Shown here: one piece after another, positions 25,674 through 34,148 of the stretch
Layout: each line of letters starts with the position of its first letter
Position numbering within the stretch: position 1 is the first letter of the stretch
Origin: Treponema sp. Marseille-Q3903
GTDB taxonomy: Bacteria; Spirochaetota; Spirochaetia; Treponematales; Treponemataceae
Assembly: GCF_014334335.1 (NCBI RefSeq)
Contig: NZ_JACSEU010000001.1
Coordinates: forward strand, 2,140,459 to 2,204,458
Length of the DNA stretch: 64,000 nucleotides
Direction of reading: 5' to 3'
Program-made: the position numbers and the translations under genes
The notes under the pieces: model-generated
Databases searched by the model: none
What the model was told of the DNA's origin: nothing
The model's input: the letters and a program-made list of their open reading frames with translations, nothing else

Positions 25674-27128
25674 ATGGATAAACAAACTTTTGCATCAAGT
25701 GCAATTTGGAAAATAGCTGAGGCTTTTTCAACAAAAGGTATTTCTCTTATAGTTTCAATTGTTTTGGCAAGAATGCTTCTTCCAGAGGATTATGGAATTG
25801 TGACATTAACAGCTGTTTTTATTAGTTTGTCTACAATTCTTGTACAGAGTGGTTTAAGCACAGCATTAATACGAAAAGAAAAGGTAGATGATATTGATTA
25901 TAATAATGGATTTTTAATGGGATTTGCTATAGCCATTATATGCTATGTTTTGTTCTTTTTTATATCTATTCCTATTTCTAACTTTTATAAAGAACCTTTA
26001 CTTATTCCTGTTTTAAGAATTCAGATGATTTCCCTATTTTTTGTTGCATTTGGAAATATACAAACAGTTATTATTACACGGGAATTTAGGTTTCGAGAAC
26101 TATGTATTGCAAACATCATCGCAAATACTATTAGTGGAATAACAGGTTTATTTTTAGCTTATAAAGGATTTGGAGTATGGGCACTTGTAATTTATTCTTT
26201 ACTTCGTGATTGCATTTCAAATCTTGTAATTTTTATAAAAATAAAATGGCTGCTAGGTCTTAAATTTGATTTTTCGAGGTTACCAAGCCTGTTGAATTTT
26301 AGTTTTTGGGTCTTAAATGCTACTTTAATTGATTTCATAGGTAATAATTATTCAAATACATTAATGGGGAAAAAATATTCTTTATCTGAATTAGGTTTAT
26401 ATGGTAAAGGAAATCAAATTCCAGAGATGATATGTTTATATACTTTTGGAGCTATCAGTAGTGTTCTGTTACCTACTTTGTCACAATATCAAAATGATAC
26501 TGAAAAACTTAAATATGTCTGTAAAAGATTGGTTGAAATGACAAGTTTTATTATTTTTCCAATGATGTTTGGGTTAGGACTTGTTGCATCAAAATTAGTT
26601 CCATTTTTGTTTACAGAAAAATGGATTGCAAGCGTACCAATTTTCATTTTTGCCTGTGTTTATTATGGAGTAAATCCGTTAAGATCAATAAACATGCAAC
26701 TAATTTATGCATTAGGCAAGTCTAAAAAAGGATTACTTATTGAAACTATACGTGCAGTTTTACTCATTCTTGGAGTAACAATGTGTATTTTTGTATTCAA
26801 AACCAGCATTTATGGTATTTCTTGTATAGCAGCGCTTGTTGCATTAATAAATGCAGTGATTACACAATATTTTGCTAAGAAATATATTGGATATGGCTAT
26901 TTAGAATGGATTAAAGACATGCTTTCGTCTTTTTTGTTATGCATGGGTATGTCAATTGTTGTTTTTGCTACAGGATTCCTACCAATTAACAAATATTTCC
27001 TTATGTTCATACAAATAATTACCGGTATGCTTTCATATATACTTTTATCATTTATTACAAGAAATCGAAATTATTATGAAGTTAAAAATATTATAACTGA
27101 CAAGATATTTCATAGAAAATCAACATAA
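25674..27128 (+). CDS. Polysaccharide flippase (MOP superfamily, WzxC-like)
   Basis: The 484-residue protein has about 12-14 membrane helices and the family N-terminus (SSAIWKIAEAFSTKGISLIVSIVLARMLLPEDYGI), then ILVQSGLSTALIRKE and MGKKYSLSELGLYGKGNQIPEM. This matches WzxC/TuaB-type flippases that move undecaprenyl-linked oligosaccharides across the inner membrane. With the EpsG-like polymerase upstream it completes a Wzx/Wzy-type export system. Confidence 0.92.
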   Translation: MDKQTFASSAIWKIAEAFSTKGISLIVSIVLARMLLPEDYGIVTLTAVFISLSTILVQSGLSTALIRKEKVDDIDYNNGFLMGFAIAIICYVLFFFISIPISNFYKEPLLIPVLRIQMISLFFVAFGNIQTVIITREFRFRELCIANIIANTISGITGLFLAYKGFGVWALVIYSLLRDCISNLVIFIKIKWLLGLKFDFSRLPSLLNFSFWVLNATLIDFIGNNYSNTLMGKKYSLSELGLYGKGNQIPEMICLYTFGAISSVLLPTLSQYQNDTEKLKYVCKRLVEMTSFIIFPMMFGLGLVASKLVPFLFTEKWIASVPIFIFACVYYGVNPLRSINMQLIYALGKSKKGLLIETIRAVLLILGVTMCIFVFKTSIYGISCIAALVALINAVITQYFAKKYIGYGYLEWIKDMLSSFLLCMGMSIVVFATGFLPINKYFLMFIQIITGMLSYILLSFITRNRNYYEVKNIITDKIFHRKST

Positions 27129-27149
27129 TTGTTGAAAGGAGTATTATAT

Positions 27150-27828
27150 ATGCGAACGTTGCAAATATTAAAGACATTATGGGACTGTAGAAAAGAAATC
27201 CTTTTAGATTTTAAAATTAAAATAGATTTGATAGCATTCCAAAAAGAATGGAGAAAAAATAATCCAAACAATTCCACTGTTGCAGGATGTAAATTTAATT
27301 CTGATAAAGTTGAAATAGGAGAATACACATACGGAACTTTAAACATACATTGCTGGGATAATCCTGCAGAGCATTTAAAGATTGGTAATTTCTGTTCTAT
27401 CGCAGAAAATGTTCATTTCCTTTTAGGAGGAATGCATCCTACAGGTAAAATTACTACCTATCCGTATAGGGGGGGGGGTAATGAATATGCCATCAATTGA
27501 ACCGACACATACGAAAGGTCAAATTATTATTGAAGATGATGTTTGGCTATGTTATGGAGTTACAATTCTTTCTGGAGTTACAATAGGAAAAGGAAGTATA
27601 ATAGCTGCAAAAAGTATTGTTGCAAAAGATATTCCACCGTATTCAATTGTAATTAATGGAGATGTAAAAAAACGAAGATTTTCAGATGAAGTAATACAAA
27701 AATTACAAAATATAGATCTTCGAAAAATAAAGAAAAAAAAAGAATTGCAGGAAATATCTTTTATACTTGATACAGATATAACTGAAACAAATATAGATAC
27801 AATAATTTATAAAATTCAACAGGAATAA
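27150..27828 (+). pseudogene. Left-handed beta-helix O-acetyltransferase, out of frame at a 10-G tract (phase-variable)
   Basis: Two frames make one CatB/LbH-type acetyltransferase. The first (27150 to TGA 27498-27500; AAAGGAG before ATG) carries GNFCSIAENVHFLLGGMHPTG; the second (from 27481) carries IIIEDDVWLCYGVTILSGVTIGKGSIIAAKSIVAKDIPPYSIV, the hexapeptide coil and trimer face. They meet at ten G residues (27469-27478). Removing one G (nine), or having twelve, joins the frames into a protein of about 225 residues; with ten the protein stops about 7 residues past the tract. It would O-acetylate a sugar of the repeat unit. The sequenced state is OFF. Confidence 0.85.
27469..27478 (+). repeat. 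Poly-G(10) homopolymer inside coding sequence
   Basis: Ten consecutive G in a very AT-rich gene. Such tracts slip during replication. The count is confirmed by the reading frames on either side (AGG GGG GGG GGT). Confidence 0.95.
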
Positions 27829-27829
27829 T

Positions 27830-29041
27830 ATGGCTAATATACTGTTTATTTATCCAAGAAAGATGGTAACTGCTGAAGATATGTACAATATCTTTACATC
27901 AGAAGATGCTATAAAATATGGAATGAAAGCTCGTTTTGTAAAAACTTGGGAAGTGAATAATGAGTTGCTTGCTTGGGCAAATGTACTTATTTTTGTTCGA
28001 AACCTTGATTTATTGGCACAATGGATTCTGGTAAAAGCATGTAAAAAGGGTTTATTTATTATTCAATTTTTTGATGATGATCTTTTAGGTCTACCTCGTT
28101 CTTCTGTTAATAGAGTCCAATTTCTTTCATGGAGAAAAAAAGCAGTAAAAGAAGGTTTTAATTGTACAGATTTAATTTTATCGTCAAATAATCTGCTCGC
28201 AGAAAAATATTCAAAAATGATTCCATCTGGTAGATTTGTGAATATTGATACTGTAGTAAATCCTAAGAAAATGATTCCATTAGCCAAAAGAGAACAACAC
28301 TATACTGAAAAGGAAGTTAGACTCGTATTTGCAGCAGGTGCTAATCATGAAAAAGTTTTTGAAAAATTAATAACACCTATTCTCCCAAAATTAACAAAGG
28401 AATGCGGTAAAAAAATCTCATTTACATTTTTTGGTGTACATCCAGAAGTAACAGATTCGCTAGCTGAAATAAATATAGAATACATTGGTGCTATGCCTTT
28501 ATTACAATATAGAAAAAGAATACAAGAAGGTTATTATGATATTGGAGTTGCACCTCTAGAACATAATGATTTTACTCAATATAAATATTTTAACAAATTT
28601 ATTGAATACACCATAGCAGGTTGTGTTGGCATATACAGCAAAGTACCACCCTATACATTAGTTATAAATGATAAAGAAAATGGTTTTTTTGCAGAAAACA
28701 CTTCAAAAAGTTGGTATGCAGCACTAAAACTGGCGATTGAGGATGAACTGTTAAGAAGAGAATGTTATAAAAACGCATATACTCAAATAATAACTCATAT
28801 GAATGCTAATTCAATATTTTCAAAATTTTATCATGATATACCTGAACTTACTTCTGTAAATCAAAATAAGATAAAAATAAAAATAACTGGTACAAAACTG
28901 AAGTTTATGTTTGTCAGATTTTTGGAGTGTATATACCTTGTTTTAGAATATATTAGATTAACAGGTATAAAAGGTGCTGTTAATAAAATTATTAGTTATC
29001 AAAAAGATATGAAAAATGCCAGGAAAGAAAATCTTGGTTAA
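27830..29041 (+). CDS. Glycosyltransferase-like protein A (tandem paralogue)
   Basis: The 403-residue protein begins ANILFIYPRKMVTAEDMY and has a C-terminal donor-like domain: FAAGANHEKVFEKLITPILPKL, GAMPLLQYRKRIQEGYYDIGVAPLEHNDFTQYKYFNKFIEYTIAGCVGIYSK and NGFFAENTSKSWYAAL. This fits a GT-B glycosyltransferase of the GT1/GT4 type that lacks some canonical motifs. A C-terminal amphipathic/hydrophobic segment (FMFVRFLECIYLVLEYI) may touch the membrane. It is followed by a clear paralogue. Confidence 0.75.
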   Translation: MANILFIYPRKMVTAEDMYNIFTSEDAIKYGMKARFVKTWEVNNELLAWANVLIFVRNLDLLAQWILVKACKKGLFIIQFFDDDLLGLPRSSVNRVQFLSWRKKAVKEGFNCTDLILSSNNLLAEKYSKMIPSGRFVNIDTVVNPKKMIPLAKREQHYTEKEVRLVFAAGANHEKVFEKLITPILPKLTKECGKKISFTFFGVHPEVTDSLAEINIEYIGAMPLLQYRKRIQEGYYDIGVAPLEHNDFTQYKYFNKFIEYTIAGCVGIYSKVPPYTLVINDKENGFFAENTSKSWYAALKLAIEDELLRRECYKNAYTQIITHMNANSIFSKFYHDIPELTSVNQNKIKIKITGTKLKFMFVRFLECIYLVLEYIRLTGIKGAVNKIISYQKDMKNARKENLG

Positions 29042-29065
29042 CAATTTCTTTATAAGGAATAGAAT

Positions 29066-30235
29066 ATGAGTAAATTATTATTTATATATGAACGCGACAT
29101 GCCTACCGTTAGTATAACAAGAGATGTATTTACGCATTTAAAAAATTATCCTCAGATTTCATCAGATTTTATATATTTATCCGATGTAAAGAAAACAGAT
29201 ATCGATGTACATGATGTAATCATATTTATAAGACCAGACAATGCTTATAGTTGGAAAATTGCAGGAAAAGCGAGACTCTCTGGTCACGTAACTGTGACAT
29301 TTTGTGATGATGATCTTTTGAATCTACCTAAAACTAATCCTGCCATACCATGGAGAAAAAAAGGTTTATTAAAGGCTTTGGCAAATTCTGATGTTATCTG
29401 GTCTTCAAGTAAATATATTCTTGAAAAGTATTGTAATCTTACAGCAGGAAAAAGAACTGCGATAACAGATACAATTATTCAGCCAGAAGAAATAGAGGGA
29501 ATTACAACACATAAAAATGAAAAAATCAAAATAGTTTATGCCGCAGCACCAAGCCATGCAGAATTATTTGAAAAATACATTACACCCATTGTTCCAAAAC
29601 TTTCCAAAGAGTTTGGCAATAAAATATCCTTTACGTTTATAAGCGTACATCCAAAGGTAGAAGGGATTGATTGTGAATATCTTCCGGGAATGCCACTTTT
29701 AGAATACCGAAAATATATGGCAGAGCATAGGTTTGATATAGGTTTAGCACCTTTGCCAGAAACAGAATTTTCAAAATGTAAATATTTCAATAAATTTCTT
29801 GAATATACAACACAAGGGGTATTAGGTATTTATTCAAAAACAGAGCCTTATACATATGTTGTAAAGAATGAAGGAAACGGATTATTGGCAGAGAATAATC
29901 CGGAGAGTTGGTACAATGCGTTTTATAAAGCAATAAATGATGCACAATTAAGAGAGCAATGTGTTAATAATGCAATCCAATACATAAAAGATAATCATTC
30001 TGAAAGAGCGTGTATTGAAAGAATATGTCAAGGATTACCTGAATTTTTAGAAGGCAATAAAGAATATTCAAAATGTAAGATATTTGGAATAAATAAATAC
30101 TTATATTATTTAACAAGACCCTTTGACTGGTTTTATTTGTTGATTTTTTATTTGAAAAACACAGGATTAAAAGCTGTTATAAAACGTATAAAGGTCCATT
30201 TTGTTGAGATAAAAGCATATGCAAGAAGAAAATAA
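29066..30235 (+). CDS. Glycosyltransferase-like protein B (tandem paralogue)
   Basis: The 389-residue protein is colinear with the preceding one: SKLLFIYERDMPT, VTFCDDDLLNLPKTNPAIPWRKKG, VYAAAPSHAELFEKYITPIVPKLSKEFGNKISFTFISVHP, GMPLLEYRKYMAEHRFDIGLAPLPETEFSKCKYFNKFLEY and NGLLAENNPESWYNAF. The pair probably arose by duplication and now adds different sugars. A terminal hydrophobic stretch (FDWFYLLIFYLKNTGLKAVIKRI) is shared. Ribosome site AAGGA. Confidence 0.75.
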   Translation: MSKLLFIYERDMPTVSITRDVFTHLKNYPQISSDFIYLSDVKKTDIDVHDVIIFIRPDNAYSWKIAGKARLSGHVTVTFCDDDLLNLPKTNPAIPWRKKGLLKALANSDVIWSSSKYILEKYCNLTAGKRTAITDTIIQPEEIEGITTHKNEKIKIVYAAAPSHAELFEKYITPIVPKLSKEFGNKISFTFISVHPKVEGIDCEYLPGMPLLEYRKYMAEHRFDIGLAPLPETEFSKCKYFNKFLEYTTQGVLGIYSKTEPYTYVVKNEGNGLLAENNPESWYNAFYKAINDAQLREQCVNNAIQYIKDNHSERACIERICQGLPEFLEGNKEYSKCKIFGINKYLYYLTRPFDWFYLLIFYLKNTGLKAVIKRIKVHFVEIKAYARRK

Positions 30236-30269
30236 TAATACCAACCTAGTACATACTATTTAGGAATTT

Positions 30270-30673
30270 AAAGTTATTGAGAAAAACGGAATAATTTGGA
30301 TAGATAACTTAAAGTTATTTGTGTGCTATGGAGTTCTTTTAGGACATTGTTATTCACTTTTCATTGGGCAAAACTTATATGGAAAAAAACATATATCATC
30401 AACATTGAGTGCAATTTTAAAAGTATTAAATTTTATTTATAACAGAGATATGTGGGTTATAGTATTTCGCATGATATCTGGTTATTTTATTTCATCAAAA
30501 AAATTTTCAAATTTTAGCAAATTATTAAAATCTATCTTTTAAAGGTACATAAGATTCGTTGGATCTTTAATTCTATTGGCATTTTTTATTGTAATTTTAA
30601 ATAATACTATAGGTTTTGAAATACGAAGTACTCTGCTCGCTAATAATTGGGTTTGATTACCTATGACTGTAAA
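30270..30673 (+). pseudogene. Acyltransferase-3 family membrane protein, N-terminal fragment cut by IS
   Basis: The frame reads ENGIIWIDNLKLFVCYGVLLGHCYSLF, the characteristic start of acyltransferase-3 (OafA-type) enzymes with the active-site His in LGHC, followed by membrane helices. It has a stop at about 30540 and is then interrupted by the IS at 30674. Such enzymes acetylate exported polysaccharides. Remnant C-terminal-like hydrophobic sequence lies beyond the IS (31946-32355). Confidence 0.7.
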
Positions 30674-30714
30674 TGAAAAAGTCAATTTTCGTACAGTTTA
30701 AAAACACCCTAAAT

Positions 30715-31584
30715 TTAAGCAGCTGTACAAGCAACTGCTGATTTTTCGCTGTAAACAGTTGGTGGCCAGCCGCCTGGATTTACAGTTGAAATTCTTTTTC
30801 TGTTGTAATAAATCATCACGTATCTGAAGATGATTTTCTTTACCTGTTTTACCGTCAGTTTTGCTGTATTGATTCTGTACAACTTTTCTTTTTTCAGTGT
30901 TGCGAAGAACGATTCCATTCTTGCATTGTCATAGCACTTGCCGACGTCGCTCATGCTCTGAACTGCATGATGTTTTCCAATCATAAGTTTATATGCATCA
31001 CTTGTGTACCGGCTTCCGGCATCACTGTGGACAAGAACTCCTGAACATGGATTTCTGAGCTTGAATGCAGCTTCTACAGCCGAAATGCATAGTTCTTTTT
31101 TCATGTTTGTGTCCATTGCAAGACTTATTATTTCGCCTCCGAAACAGTCAAAGACCTGTGCAATATAAAGCTTTCCGTCCTTGCACTGAACCTGACTGAT
31201 ATCCGTCAGCCATTTTTCATTCGGTGCTTTAGCCGTAAAGTTCCGTTTAAGAAGATTCTGAGGACGCATAGACTTTTTATCTGCCTTTGTAAGACCGTCA
31301 GGATTTCTTCTGTTTGGCTTCAGAAGATTACCTTTCCTCATAGCCCGTCTTACAGAGCTTAATGAGGTCATTATTCCTCGCTGAGTCAGTGCTATAAGAA
31401 TTCTGTCAGCTCCGTAGTTATCGTTGTCAGGCTCCTCGTCCAAAATCCTGTGGATTTCAGCAAGCAGCGGTTGCCACTTTTTGGGACGCCCGCCGTTGTT
31501 CAGCCATTTGTAATAACCGCGTTCATTAACCGAAAGAGCCCTGCACATCCTGTTCACATGAAATTTCGTCCTGTGATCGATCAT
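30715..31584 (-). CDS. IS3-family transposase OrfB (DDE integrase core)
   Basis: The 289-residue protein has an HTH_21-type N-terminus (LSVNERGYYKWLNNGG) and an rve core: WLTDISQV (first Asp), VLVHSDAGSRYTSD (second Asp), CYDNARMESFFATLKKE (Glu). All three acidic residues are present, so it may be active. It lies in the same frame as OrfA, separated by the OrfA stop (TAA 31614-31612) and nine codons before ATG 31584, which is unusual because OrfB is normally in the -1 frame. Confidence 0.9.
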   Translation of the reverse strand: MIDHRTKFHVNRMCRALSVNERGYYKWLNNGGRPKKWQPLLAEIHRILDEEPDNDNYGADRILIALTQRGIMTSLSSVRRAMRKGNLLKPNRRNPDGLTKADKKSMRPQNLLKRNFTAKAPNEKWLTDISQVQCKDGKLYIAQVFDCFGGEIISLAMDTNMKKELCISAVEAAFKLRNPCSGVLVHSDAGSRYTSDAYKLMIGKHHAVQSMSDVGKCYDNARMESFFATLKKEKLYRINTAKLTVKQVKKIIFRYVMIYYNRKRISTVNPGGWPPTVYSEKSAVACTAA

Positions 31585-31611
31585 AAATAAACCGGCAGAT
31601 ACTCCGTACGC

Positions 31612-31887
31612 TTACCTCTTCCGGTCGTTTACGAAAAAACGGAAGGCCTCCTTGAGAATTTCATTGGTTTCATGCAGCTCTGCATTCTCTTTCATCAGTT
31701 TTTTTTCGCGTTCTGTAAGAGGTTCATCGCCGGTTTCTTTTGGTTTTGAAATTCTCTCACGGTTATAACTCTTGCGCCAGTCGGCAAGAGTTCCATAGGC
31801 AATTCCAAGTTGCAAGCAGGCTTGTTTCAACCCGATTTCATCGGAAAGATTTATAGCCTGTTCCTTGAATTCTTTACCGTACTTCAT
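31612..31887 (-). CDS. IS3-family transposase OrfA (HTH)
   Basis: The 91-residue protein has an HTH_Tnp_1 domain (QAINLSDEIGLKQACLQLGIAYGTLADWRK) and a leucine-zipper-like tail (EREKKLMKENAELHETNEILKEAFRFF). Close to its end the sequence has T-TTT-TTC (about 31630), a classical slippery heptamer for -1 frameshifting in IS3 elements. Confidence 0.88.
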   Translation of the reverse strand: MKYGKEFKEQAINLSDEIGLKQACLQLGIAYGTLADWRKSYNRERISKPKETGDEPLTEREKKLMKENAELHETNEILKEAFRFFVNDRKR

Positions 31888-31945
31888 ATATGCCCTCTTT
31901 TGATTTTCGGGTATTTTCAGACTGTACTTTTATGATAACCTTTCA

Positions 31946-32355
31946 GAATAATAATAGGGGTATGTATTGTTTTGGTTGGTGGTGGACAAAATCCTGTATG
32001 TTCTTTGATTGGAATTACAAGTCACTTTATTGTAGATAGAAAGTGGTATGTTTTTTATTGGTTTATAATAATGTTTATAATGTTATCAAACGAAGATTTT
32101 ACAGAATAAAAGATGGGAAAGAAATCAATTACAGTGGATACAAAGCATTCATTTTACGTTTATATTTTATTATACTGAAAAGTATAATTGTTAATTTTTT
32201 TCATTTTTTAATTCAAAAAATACTTTTTTTGTTCTATACTATTTGCTACTATCTTATGTATGTTAATAACATTTATCTTTGCAAAAAATCTTTTCTTTAT
32301 GCTTTATGTTTGCTAAGAAAGGTATCAAAAGATTATCTACTGGAGGAAAAAGAAT
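31946..32355 (+). pseudogene. Degenerate membrane-protein remnant beyond the IS
   Basis: Short hydrophobic translations (DRKWYVFYWFIIMFIMLSNEDF; IQKILFLFYTICYYLMYVNNIY) in shifting frames with several stops. They plausibly represent the rest of the acyltransferase-3 gene cut by the IS, but I cannot align them with confidence. Confidence 0.4.
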
Positions 32356-32917
32356 ATGATAATATCTAGAATTCGAAACTTAATTGTTTTTATTCAGGAT
32401 AAGATTAAAAAAAAGTTATTAGGCGATTATCAGTATTGAAAAAAAAAGGGGTTAAAAGTTGGAAGCAATACAAGCTGGAGTGGGAACAACTTTTGGTGCT
32501 GAACTTTTCCTTGTAACACTACACGACAATGTATTAATTTCATCAAATGTCTGTTTCCTAACGCATGATAGAAGTGTGCATACATTAAAATGTGGAGGGT
32601 ATGACGAAGGAAAGGTTATCCAAAAATATGGAAAAATAGAAATTGATGATAATTGATTTATTGGTGCAAATTGTATAATTTTACCAAATGTTTATTTGGT
32701 AAAAATTTGTATTGTAGGCGCAGGAAGTGTTGTTACAAAAACATTTCCTGATAATTCAGTTATTGCGGGGATTCCGGCAAGAAAAATAAAGAATACAAAG
32801 GAATATTCACTAAAAGTACTGTCTGAACAGCCTAAAGGTTGGAATATGGAAAGATTAAAAAATGATTTTAGAAATTATTTAGAAGAAGTCTTAATTCCTC
32901 CCATGATAAGAGAATAA
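32356..32917 (+). pseudogene. Decayed hexapeptide (LbH) acetyltransferase
   Basis: Pieces: MIISRIRNLIVFIQDKIKKKLLG, then a shift around an A9G4 tract (about 32439-32451) into KKGVKVG, then FGAELFLVTLHDNVLISSNVCFLTHDRSVHTLK, an in-frame TGA (32654-32656) and FIGANCIILPNV...CIVGAGSVVTKTFPDNSVIAGIPARKIK. These are the serine/sugar O-acetyltransferase coil and the closing loop. At least two inactivating changes are present. It is the third damaged acetyl/acyltransferase in 5.5 kb. Confidence 0.78.
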
Positions 32918-32921
32918 AATA

Positions 32922-33974
32922 ATGGACACCGAAAAAGTAGGAAAAGCAATAGCCTATCTTCGCAAACGAGCCGGCTATACTCAGAAAGACCTGGCAGATA
33001 GAATTGGGGTTAGTGATAAAGCTGTGTCTAAATGGGAAAGAGGAATTGGTTTACCTGAAATAGGTTTCTTAAGAAAGCTGTCTATATTATTGGATACAAA
33101 TACTGACAGTTTACTAGCCGGAGATGTTATTTATCATGATTCTACATGGTCTGGAATTATTGTGCTTGATGATAATCAATATGGAATAAATGCGGGAACA
33201 ATAATTTATGATAAACCATTAATTAATTTTCTTTTAAGTTATTTCCTTCTTGTTGGTATTAAAGATATTACAATTGTCTGTTCTGATTATGAGAAAATTT
33301 ATTTAGATACAACTTTATCTGATGGTCATGAATATGGAATTAACTTAACAACAATAGCAGGAACTTTAAATGAGGCATTAAAATCCAGAAAATGGACAGA
33401 CAATATTATGATGGTTTATGACCGATGTCTTTTATATGGTGTTGATTTAACACGCTTTCTTCAAAAGGCAATGATTGATAAGAATCATTTTACAATGCTT
33501 GTCTTACCCAAAAAGCTGCATGATCAAAAAAATCATATTACTTTTGATCAAAATAAAAAGATTAATAATACAAATGAAGATGGTGCTATTAAGACACAAT
33601 ATGATTTTTCTGATATTCCAATTGTTTTTTTTCCAGGCAAAATATTAAGTGCAATGGCACAATCAGCAGACATTTCAAGTTTTATTTCTGAATATGCTGT
33701 AAGCAATGAGCTTTATGTAAGTATGCTGGATCGTGGTTTTGTTGAGATTGAAGTTGATGACTGGGATGCGTTACAAGATGCTTCTATGTTTTTAAGAATT
33801 GTACAGGATAAATGTGGAATGAATGTTTACTGTATAGAAGAAGTTGCCTGGAGAAGAGGTTTTATTTCTCTTAAGCAATTGAATGATTTTGCTGAAAAGT
33901 ATTCTGGTACTGAATACGGAGATTATATTCTAAGCTTATATAATAGATTAAAAGATGTGCACTCAAATGAATAA
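32922..33974 (+). CDS. XRE-type HTH fused to an RmlA-like nucleotidyltransferase domain
   Basis: Residues 7-61 are an XRE/Cro HTH (AIAYLRKRAGYTQKDLADRIGVSDKAVSKWERGI). Residues about 77-345 follow the sugar-1-phosphate nucleotidyltransferase fold and compare well with RmlA at 45654-46526: SGIIVLDDNQYGINAGTIIYDKPLINFLLSYFLLVGIKDITIV matches RmlA residues 3-44, and YCIEEVAWRRGFISLKQLNDFAEKYSGTEYGDYI matches its C-terminus. The GGxGTRLxPxT pyrophosphorylase signature is gone, and LGDN is replaced by VYDR. It is probably a transcription factor using a dead enzyme domain to sense a nucleotide sugar or sugar phosphate. It sits upstream of the modification cassette. Confidence 0.85.
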   Translation: MDTEKVGKAIAYLRKRAGYTQKDLADRIGVSDKAVSKWERGIGLPEIGFLRKLSILLDTNTDSLLAGDVIYHDSTWSGIIVLDDNQYGINAGTIIYDKPLINFLLSYFLLVGIKDITIVCSDYEKIYLDTTLSDGHEYGINLTTIAGTLNEALKSRKWTDNIMMVYDRCLLYGVDLTRFLQKAMIDKNHFTMLVLPKKLHDQKNHITFDQNKKINNTNEDGAIKTQYDFSDIPIVFFPGKILSAMAQSADISSFISEYAVSNELYVSMLDRGFVEIEVDDWDALQDASMFLRIVQDKCGMNVYCIEEVAWRRGFISLKQLNDFAEKYSGTEYGDYILSLYNRLKDVHSNE

Positions 33975-34064
33975 AAAATTCTACGCTTCGTTTACTCTGT
34001 ATGATATTTTTATTTAAAAAACACCATTTATTTAATAATATCCCAAATAATAAACAAAGTATGT

Positions 34065-34099
34065 AAACGAAAAGTCGTTTGTAAAATAACAATTTTACA
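34065..34099 (+). promoter_or_regulatory. Two palindromes in and before the cassette promoter (candidate operators)
   Basis: AAACGA-AAAG-TCGTTT (34065-34080) and TGTAAAAT-AACA-ATTTTACA (34080-34099) abut each other. The second occupies the spacer between the -35 and -10 of the promoter for the operon starting at 34149. The HTH-nucleotidyltransferase gene ends only 90 nt upstream, so it is a natural candidate to bind here (inference). Confidence 0.5.
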
Positions 34100-34107
34100 T
34101 ATAAAAT
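34079..34107 (+). promoter_or_regulatory. Promoter of the amino-sugar/acyl cassette
   Basis: TTGTAA (34079-34084), 17-bp spacer, TAAAAT (34102-34107). A second, extended -10 candidate (TGA-TATAAT, 34128-34136) lies closer to the gene but would exclude the AAGGAG ribosome site from the mRNA. Confidence 0.5.
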
Positions 34108-34148
34108 TAATCTGCAATAATTGTAATTGATATAATAAGGAGACCATA

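Larger units (their letters stand above)
30674..31945 (-). mobile_element. Complete IS3-family (IS150-like) insertion sequence
   Basis: About 1,272 bp with TG...CA ends and imperfect terminal inverted repeats that both begin TGAAA and share GTACAGT(T/C)T(A/G)AAAA(C/T)ACCC about 18 bp in. It carries orfA and orfB on the minus strand. I see no clear target-site duplication. One end is repeated at 20609-20867 and the other at about 51903-51964. Confidence 0.88.

Noticed and set aside
30674-31945. Target-site duplication around the complete IS
   Set aside because: Flanks (GTAAA on the left, GAATA on the right) do not match over 3-5 bp, so none is claimed.
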